This document shows positions 57,585 to 64,000 of a stretch of DNA of 64,000 bases, in pieces. The notes beneath the pieces were generated by a model that had not been told where the DNA came from, ran no database searches, and was given only the letters and a program-made list of their open reading frames with translations. Each line of letters opens with the position of its first letter. The stretch's first letter is position 1. The stretch is from Gigantopelta aegis (lineage: Eukaryota > Mollusca > Gastropoda > Neomphalida > Peltospiridae), in contig NC_054701.1 of assembly GCF_016097555.1 (NCBI RefSeq), forward strand, positions 32,528,272-32,592,271, in the 5' to 3' direction. Position numbers and translations under genes: made by a program.

Positions 57585-59197
57585 GCACATATTCAGTGCA
57601 TAATAAAAAATATTATGATTTTGTCATTTTATTTAATCAAACTATACTGGTTGATTAATTAGCCATCACTCGATCATGCAAGTTCACAATGACCTTGACC
57701 GTGACAATAATATCTGTACATGGCTCTGAATGGAGTTTGAATCAAAGTTAGCACTGAAGAAAAGTTAGTTTTGGCCTATAATTCATACTGTATAGATTTC
57801 AATAATTTCTTTTTACATGGTATTTGACTTGCTATATACAACTGCACTTAAATATGGTATTATATATAGGCAACCTGAACTAAGATTTTAATAGCAATTT
57901 ATTTTTATATTAAAAATAGCATGTGTGAATAGTGGGTTAATGTCTTTAGTTTCCATTAACATTGTTAATGTTTTATGTATGAAATTCTGAAAACTCAAAT
58001 TTGTAAAGAACTTGATTTTTATTGTCATTTTGACATATTTATAGGGTGCTAAGTTATATTTTAGACAAATTTGTAGTTTTATGCAAAATTTAAAGTAAAT
58101 TTTAAGAAAAACTTTACCAAAAACATAATTAAATTTGTTGTCACTATTGTGCCTTCTGTTCTTATTTGTACATAACAATAAGGTTGTTAAACATATACTT
58201 AGATCTCCAGATCATTTTTTGTTTCTTAATAATCACTTAGTTAGCTCTCATGAAAAGCATTTTGAGTTCATACTAGATTCAGAACCAATTTGTTTCAGAT
58301 TTGATTATCTGCCTTGGATTAAGTTGATAATTTATTTTAGTGTTAAAGCTGTATTACCTAATGTTACTAGCTAAATAAAATGCTGGATTACAGATTGTAG
58401 GAATACATCTAATATACATATTGTATTCATCCGGATTAGAAAATAATGCAAGAAAACAGATGTTCGGGTAATTTTGTCATTCAAAAATAGTTTTTTTCAG
58501 TAATTAATCAAAAATAAATGTGTGAAAGCTGCATGATAATTCCAGATATCACAACTATTAAAACCTCCAACTACAGTAGGCTATAAATAAAATATAGTCA
58601 GGAATATTGGTGGCTGCCAATGGTTTTGATGGTTCATTATTAAAATCAGCATGGCCGATGGATTTGAAATTCCCACACCTGGTAACTTGAAGACACCCAC
58701 ACCCAGCATACAGGATTTCCTCCCAACACTAATGTTCAGGACATTAAGTCATTACTTCATACAGGTACAGTCATGTTTGTGTTTCCTTCCTCAGACAGTG
58801 TATTTGTTTAATACTGATATTTCTTTGATGTGCCTGTTAAGGTCTTCATAATCTAGGGGTAAATCAAGTGCATGTGTTTTAATGGATTTCTTTAAAGGGG
58901 TAGAGATACTCTGACTATCTTTGTTGTCTCTACATATATACCTGAGTACACACACCCAACTGAAAGTAAATATCTTCAGGAGTTTTATTTTAAAACATTT
59001 TGTTGTTTAATATGACATATTGCATTTGTACAAAACTATATGCAATATATATGCTTTTTGAGGTGTACATTATATTAGGTTGCACTGTAGAAACAACAGT
59101 TTCAGTGAGGTTGTCAGTTTATGTCAGAATACACCAGACCCTGGTTGTCATAAAGACACATAGCGGGACACTTTTTGAAAAATGTATGTTATCAGTA
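57585..59197. other. Interval between the 456-bp repeats
   Basis: AT-rich. No gag, pol or transposase frame. It contains the possible first exon at 58651. Confidence 0.5.
58651..58764 (+). CDS. Possible first coding exon of an unrecognised gene
   Basis: ATG in a strong context (agcATGG). It encodes MADGFEIPTPGNLKTPTPSI and 18 more residues, then a donor-like CAG|GTACAG after 58764, phase 0. The Pro/Thr-rich start and local rise in GC differ from the surrounding AT-rich sequence. No matching downstream exon was identified in the remaining 5 kb, and the family is not recognised. It could be chance. Confidence 0.25.
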
Positions 59198-59653
59198 TAG
59201 GTAGTACTAAACCAAATAACTTCCGGCTGGGTCAAAGTTCGAGGTGAACCCAACTTTTGATAGAGAAGTGAACACCACAAGTCCTGTGATTGGTTATAAA
59301 TGTGAGTGTGTTGGTTGTAAAAAATAATAGTTTTATCTGGGTAAAAAAAATATGCAATTTTATTTCACCTAGTACCAATGTGTCAAATTACCTTGTACTT
59401 AAAACATGTATGGGGTACCTGTGAAAAAAAGTACTCGAATTTTGTGCGGAACTAGGGTAGTCATAGACGCTACCCGTTATCTCAGAAACGAGCAGCTTGA
59501 CCCCCATTTTTTTCTGATTCACTTTAAGTATGAGGGGTGGTAGTATTTATATCCGTGGCGTTTATGTCGGTTGATACGTTGCAGGTAGGAATTTTAGCCA
59601 CATATGTTACTATTGTCGTCTATGGGATTTGATTTGGTACTATACACCCTATA
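59198..59653. repeat. 456-bp direct repeat, copy 2
   Basis: About 98% identical to copy 1, 2069 bases further. No coding frame is conserved and the ends are not TG...CA. Confidence 0.95.
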
Positions 59654-61079
59654 ATGGGGTCGTTAACGAACATTCCTTTGACGTGACGTCAACAATGCTT
59701 CTACGTTTTAATATGCATAATGTTGTCAAAGCGATACTACGTACATTCGTCTGGATATAGTTTATCTTAACAAATGTTCGAACAGAATCGCTTTTTTACA
59801 TTTATTATCATATTTATTTCAAATGTGTTTAAATGTAAAATATCTGTACATGGAATTTATACTACTGGATCTAATGACGACACCTAACTACTGTGATGTT
59901 CTGTTGCGATGTTAGAGGTAAGTGTTCAGTATACATATATACAGAACTTCACATACGTTGTTTTCGCTTTCTATTTATTGCACGAGTTTATATGTGATAA
60001 CATTGTTTCTTAGATTTTTTGTTTATTTGGACCGTTCCGACAGAGCTGGGTGTGCGTAGGCAATGGTGTAGCCAGGATTTTATATTGAAGGGCCATCCCA
60101 CATTGGAAAGGAAGGAGGACCATTGCCTCCACGCCTACACCCTCCCACCCTACGCTAATGCATATTAGTAAGAATGTACAAGAAATATTCGCGAGGTTAG
60201 ACCTAATTCGATTCAGTTTATAGTATTAATTTAATCGTAGAAACTTCCCTCGAGGGTGTTGGAAGTGCGTACCCCCTCCAAAGTTCAAAGTACCTCGAAA
60301 TATCTTCCAGTGTTAAATTTGATTTTTAATGGGAAACACATTTACAATGGTTAGTTTGATATAACATTTCTGTGAAGATTACCATGAAGACAAAAAACCA
60401 TGTTAGTGAATACTGTAGGTGCCATGTGTAAGCGTTGCACTCCCTCCTTAAAAAAATCCTGCATCCACCCTTGCCTGTTTTGACACTATTAAAAAAATTG
60501 CAATATTACTATCACACCCCAACCCCAATGAGTTGAATGGATCCACCCACGTGATTCGATCCTGCGATGAAGCATCTCAGGGGGACAGAGACATACAGGC
60601 AAACAAACATACAAACAAACAAACATATTATATATAGTGACATACATACATATTTAGATATCCATACAGCAATACGTACTAGCCAGTGCCAGGTACTATA
60701 CATGACAACACTGTTTCATGCACGTAAGCGGGATCGACCGCGTAGCTTGTAGGCCCATGCATATAGCTGAATTAAAGAGCATTCTTTTTTAAGGATGACT
60801 CTATAGCTCAGAACGTATGCAAGTTGCGGGCGATTCGATGCCACATGTTCGAGTCTCAGCAACGACCTTATACAATTTGTGAGGATTTAATCAAACTCCT
60901 GCGCCAGTGCGTTAATATCTATGTATGCAATAGTCAAACCCGACATACATACAATATACAGATGTTCATAAATCAGTACATAAATACATACAAACAGAGA
61001 GACAGACACACTGGCATGTTTACGTGCGAACGTGTTTTAGTTAAAACAAACAACAACAATGTTTTATGCACGTTTGAGT
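59654..61079. other. Intergenic, no gene seen
   Basis: Mixed sequence. The gtagccaggattttatattg segment near 60066 looks like an old repeat. No coding domain. Confidence 0.4.
60525..60590 (-). mobile_element. H3 SINE head fragment
   Basis: gagttgaatggatccaccca ... gattcgatcctgcgatgaag matches the H3 head region of 40.7-40.8 kb. Confidence 0.55.
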
Positions 61080-61395
61080 GAATGAATGAATGAATGAATG
61101 TTTAACGACACCCCAGCACAAAAAATACATCGGCTATTGGGTGTCAAACTATGGTAATGCAACCAAATAAAGTGATGATCAAAATCAACATAAAAATTCA
61201 AGATTTAAATAAAAACACAGTGTAAAGAACTGCAAAAATACAAATATCACAGATAGATACTGATTTTTATTCAAAATTTTAATTGTATCACGAAGAAAAC
61301 AAGGGGATTTGTGCTGTATTGGCCATTCTCAAAGAGAATGTTACACCCCTGCACCACGGTGAGGTTACAGCACGTGCAGGGGTATGCACGTTTGA
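61080..61395 (-). repeat. CATT-tailed dispersed repeat, longest copy
   Basis: (atga)n, atgtttaacgacaccccagc, then gtgtcaaactatgg, ending with ccctgcaccacggtgaggtt. Fragments of it lie at 15093 and 42255. Confidence 0.65.
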
Positions 61396-61447
61396 GCTGC
61401 GTACATATAAATATTATCTCCAACACTAATCAACAATTAACTAATTA

Positions 61448-61757
61448 CGGGCGGGACGTAGCCCAGTGGTAAAGAGCTCGATTGATGCGCGGTCAGTTTA
61501 GGATCGATCCTCGTCGGTGGGCCCATTGGGCTATTTCTCGTTCCAGCCAGTACATCACGACTGGTATAACAAAGGCTGTGGTATGTGCTATCATGTCTGT
61601 GGGATGGTGCATATAAAAGATCCCTTGCTACTAATGGAAAAATGTAGCGGATTTTCTTTCTTAGACTATTATGTCCAAAATACCAAATGTTTGACATCCA
61701 ATTAATAAATCAATGTGCTCTAGTGGTGTCGTTAAACAAAACAACCAAACGTTTTTC
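61448..61757 (+). mobile_element. Full-length H1 SINE, tail B, with 12-base target duplication
   Basis: attaactaatta lies at 61436-61447 and 61758-61769. Intact tRNA-like head (gtagcccagtggtaaagagc, ggatcgatcctcg), central module and tail B ending ctagtggtgtcgttaaacaa. Confidence 0.92.
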
Positions 61758-61924
61758 ATTAACTAATTAATTTTAATTTAATGTTAATTTTAATTGTTTT
61801 ATACACAATGGGACCGTTGTTGCAATTGCATCGTATATTCATTTAAAAACATATATAATAAAAATAAGGTATACGGACACACAAAAAGAAAAAAATACAA
61901 AAAAAGGTTTGTGAATTTCCGTGC

Positions 61925-62035
61925 AGCCCAAGAGCCTGAAGTGAAGCCCACGCAGTAACCGAGATCCATTACAGTGACCGATTGCGGAGTCGAACCCACC
62001 ATGATGTGATCCTCACCTCACCACGCACTCCAAAC
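61925..62035 (-). mobile_element. tRNA-derived repeat fragment of another family
   Basis: The minus strand reads gagtgcgtggtgaggtgagg then a perfect box B-like gggttcgactcc. It is not related to heads H1-H4. No full cloverleaf was seen, so not a tRNA gene. Confidence 0.45.
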
Positions 62036-62359
62036 CCAAGGACCGACAGAACATACACATATTGGCTATATAACCCTCACAACATCAGGTCACGTGATAT
62101 ATAAAAGATATCTATTTTATGATTTATAGTATACAAAATAATCTTATTTTAAAAACGTAGTTTATTTCAATGTGTAATTACAAATATTAATTATATTTAG
62201 GGAGTAATAGATAGGGATTTTTAAATAGTTGGGAATTTCCTTACCTGCATGTCAGAACTTGATATTAAAATGAAAGTAAGAAAGGCCAGTTTGTATTTGT
62301 AATGCAAACCGACACGTATCGCGTTGCTATGTACTTACTGTGAACATACGATTGAAGGC

Positions 62360-63191
62360 GATCTAATTAAAATTAGCTCCACGGGTTAATTACAATTACC
62401 AATGGATCTAACAGCACCCCATTGGAGTTCATGACCAATCAAAACCTTACTTGCAGAATCATGCCAGTGATTTGAAAAGAATTTGAAAACATTCGGAATT
62501 ATGGCAAGGCTATTCAAAATGCTTCGTGTGAATTACGAAGTATGCCGGAAACTAATCTCAATATAAAATTTTAATGTTGAAGTTTCGTTTCAAGACGGAA
62601 AAAAACCCCGTGATAGTATAGCCATAAAATCTATTTATTTTAGTACAAAATCCAGAGTTTATTACTACACTTTCCCCTCCCACGTTTTTTAATTTGAAAT
62701 AGGCCAACAAGTTGAGCTCGGCTATCTGAATCACGGCCGCAACAGCCGAGGAATGCGTATATAACATTAATGCAAACTTGTTACGATTATTATTTAATCC
62801 CGCTGTCAGAGAAATGAATCAACGTCCGGCCATACAGTGTTAAAATAACTATCATTATGTTAAACATTAGTAATTTAAAATGTACTAAGGCCTCAAACTT
62901 TCTTTTAAATACAATCTAAAAAACAACAACAACTCACCCATGAAATAAATAATATGGTGGTATATTTAGGACATTTTATATTGCAATTAGTTTCCGGCAT
63001 ACTTCGTAATTCACCCAAATCATTTCGTATACCTTCGGCATAGTCCCGAATGTTTTCAAATACTTTTCAAATCACTGGCATGATTTTGCAAGTAAGGTTT
63101 TGATTGGTCGAATGAAAGGTCAACTGGACATGAGCTCCAATTGGCTGCTGTTAGATCCACATGCAATAGTAGAGCTAATTTTAATTAGATT
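62360..63191. mobile_element. Large foldback element with about 210-bp arms
   Basis: The left arm 62360-62569 and the right arm 62973-63191 are inverse copies, about 85% alike by eye, sharing gtatgccggaaactaat, gccagtgatttgaaaag, caatcaaaaccttacttgca and taattaaaattagctc. The 400-base spacer has no coding frame. Confidence 0.85.
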
Positions 63192-63299
63192 AGGCGGAAA
63201 CGTACATTTTGATATCTACACTGGCGTAATTTGACGTCATCAAAGTAATTTTAAGTAAACATTGATCGACTTTGTTTTTTTCTGCGCATGCAGAATGCA

Positions 63300-63780
63300 C
63301 ACTCGACTTATTATCTCGAGCTCCAGACTTATTATCTCGAGTGCTCAACTTATTATCCTTTGTGCTCGATTTATTATCTCGAGTGTTCGATTTATTATGT
63401 CCAGCGCTTGACTTATTAGCTTGAGCTCTCGACTTCTACATCAGTACTGTACAGCCAAAAAGAGAATTGCAAAAACCCCACAAAAAAACAAAACAAAACC
63501 CAACACAAAACATACATGTTGATGAGAGTTAAAATATTGAGCGTTCGACATAATAAATCAATAGATCGAGACAATTTTTCCAGTAGCGGCAAGGCTTTTG
63601 ATTTGATATACCAGTCATGGGACACCGGTTGAGATGGGGAAAAAACCATTCACAAAATGACCACTGAGAAGATTCGTTCCTGTAACCAGTGAACCTCAGG
63701 TGAGCACTCTACCAACATCTAGATCCCGCTCTCTTGAGATAATATGTCGAAATCAAGATAATAAGTCGTGAGTTCGAGAT
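63300..63780. repeat. Repeats of cttattatctcgag, both orientations
   Basis: Six units of about 22 bases (ctcgacttattatctcgagt type) at 63300-63440. Inverse units (gagataata.gtcga) lie at 63736-63780, with a SINE fragment between. Confidence 0.85.
63585..63730 (-). mobile_element. H3 SINE fragment
   Basis: Inverse of the H3 head (agcactctaccaacatctag, gaacctcaggtgagc) plus central module atataccagtcatgg. Confidence 0.65.
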
Positions 63781-63850
63781 CTTTAAAGTAAGAAAAAATA
63801 TATGTTTGTGTCCTAAATATACCACCGTTGTTATTGATAGTCCGTAAAAT

Positions 63851-63853
<3 letters not shown>

Positions 63854-63905
<52 letters not shown>
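63854..63905. repeat. Poly(A) plus (TA)n
   Basis: About 30 A followed by about 11 TA units. Confidence 0.95.
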
Positions 63906-63906
<1 letters not shown>

Positions 63907-64000
63907 ACATATACTAGTATATGTATGTATATATATACACACACATATAAATAATTATGTCTTTGTAGTAGCTTTGTATCTCACCTAACCAATGCACCAC

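Noticed and set aside
57129..59653. LTR retrotransposon with 456-bp LTRs
   Set aside because: Ends are not TG...CA, no primer-binding site or polypurine tract was recognised, and no gag or pol lies between. An inverted scrap nearby also does not fit.
61925..62035. tRNA gene
   Set aside because: A good box B is present, but no complete acceptor, D or anticodon stem could be drawn. Best explained as a SINE head.

Overview
The window is a piece of an animal genome. It has split genes with GT/AG introns, metazoan domain families, no operons, and about 36% GC outside coding sequence (an impression, not a computed value). Dozens of tRNA-headed SINEs, foldback MITEs and non-LTR retrotransposon remnants fill the rest. 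The SINE sequences resemble those of molluscan, probably gastropod, genomes; this assignment is an inference from recollection and was not tested by search.

Three protein-coding genes are well supported. (1) 1.3-13.7 kb, plus strand: a CRELD gene (cysteine-rich with EGF-like domains), 5' end outside the window. Nine shared exons are followed by two mutually exclusive last exons in the same phase: one encodes two membrane segments (CRELD1-like), the other an acidic tail ending KLEL (CRELD2-like, ER-retention-like). Intron 7 begins with a 99-bp tandem array copied from the exon 7/donor boundary. (2) 34.05-34.67 kb, plus strand: an intronless, GC-rich coding exon for a 206-aa secreted or GPI-anchored glycoprotein that resembles the N-terminal domain of CCDC3/favine; its 5' UTR is probably spliced. 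(3) 46.5-55.1 kb, minus strand: a six-exon IAP/BIRC gene of 745 codons with three BIR domains, a UBA domain, a long heptad-repeat coiled coil, a VAAPPQ repeat linker and a C-terminal RING. Its exon 4 donor lies in a 60-bp array in which two further donors would extend the exon in frame by 20 or 40 codons. A possible isolated first coding exon lies at 58.65 kb.

Layout: 0-1.3 kb repeats; 1.3-13.7 kb CRELD; 14-33 kb gene-poor repeat landscape (three LINE remnants, SINEs, hairpin MITEs, a 12-copy amplified terminal repeat, long CT tracts, and a possible promoter/5' exon at 21.7 kb); 34-34.9 kb CCDC3-like gene; 35-46 kb repeats and AT-rich sequence; 46.5-55.1 kb IAP gene; 55.3-64 kb repeats, a 200-base assembly gap, a 456-bp direct duplication and an 830-bp foldback element. 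The three genes show no evidence of acting together: an ER/membrane folding-type factor, a cell-surface glycoprotein and a ubiquitin-ligase-type cell-death or immune regulator. The strongest leads are the domain layout and repeat-driven isoform potential of the IAP gene, the membrane/ER isoform switch of CRELD, and the mix-and-match structure of the SINEs.
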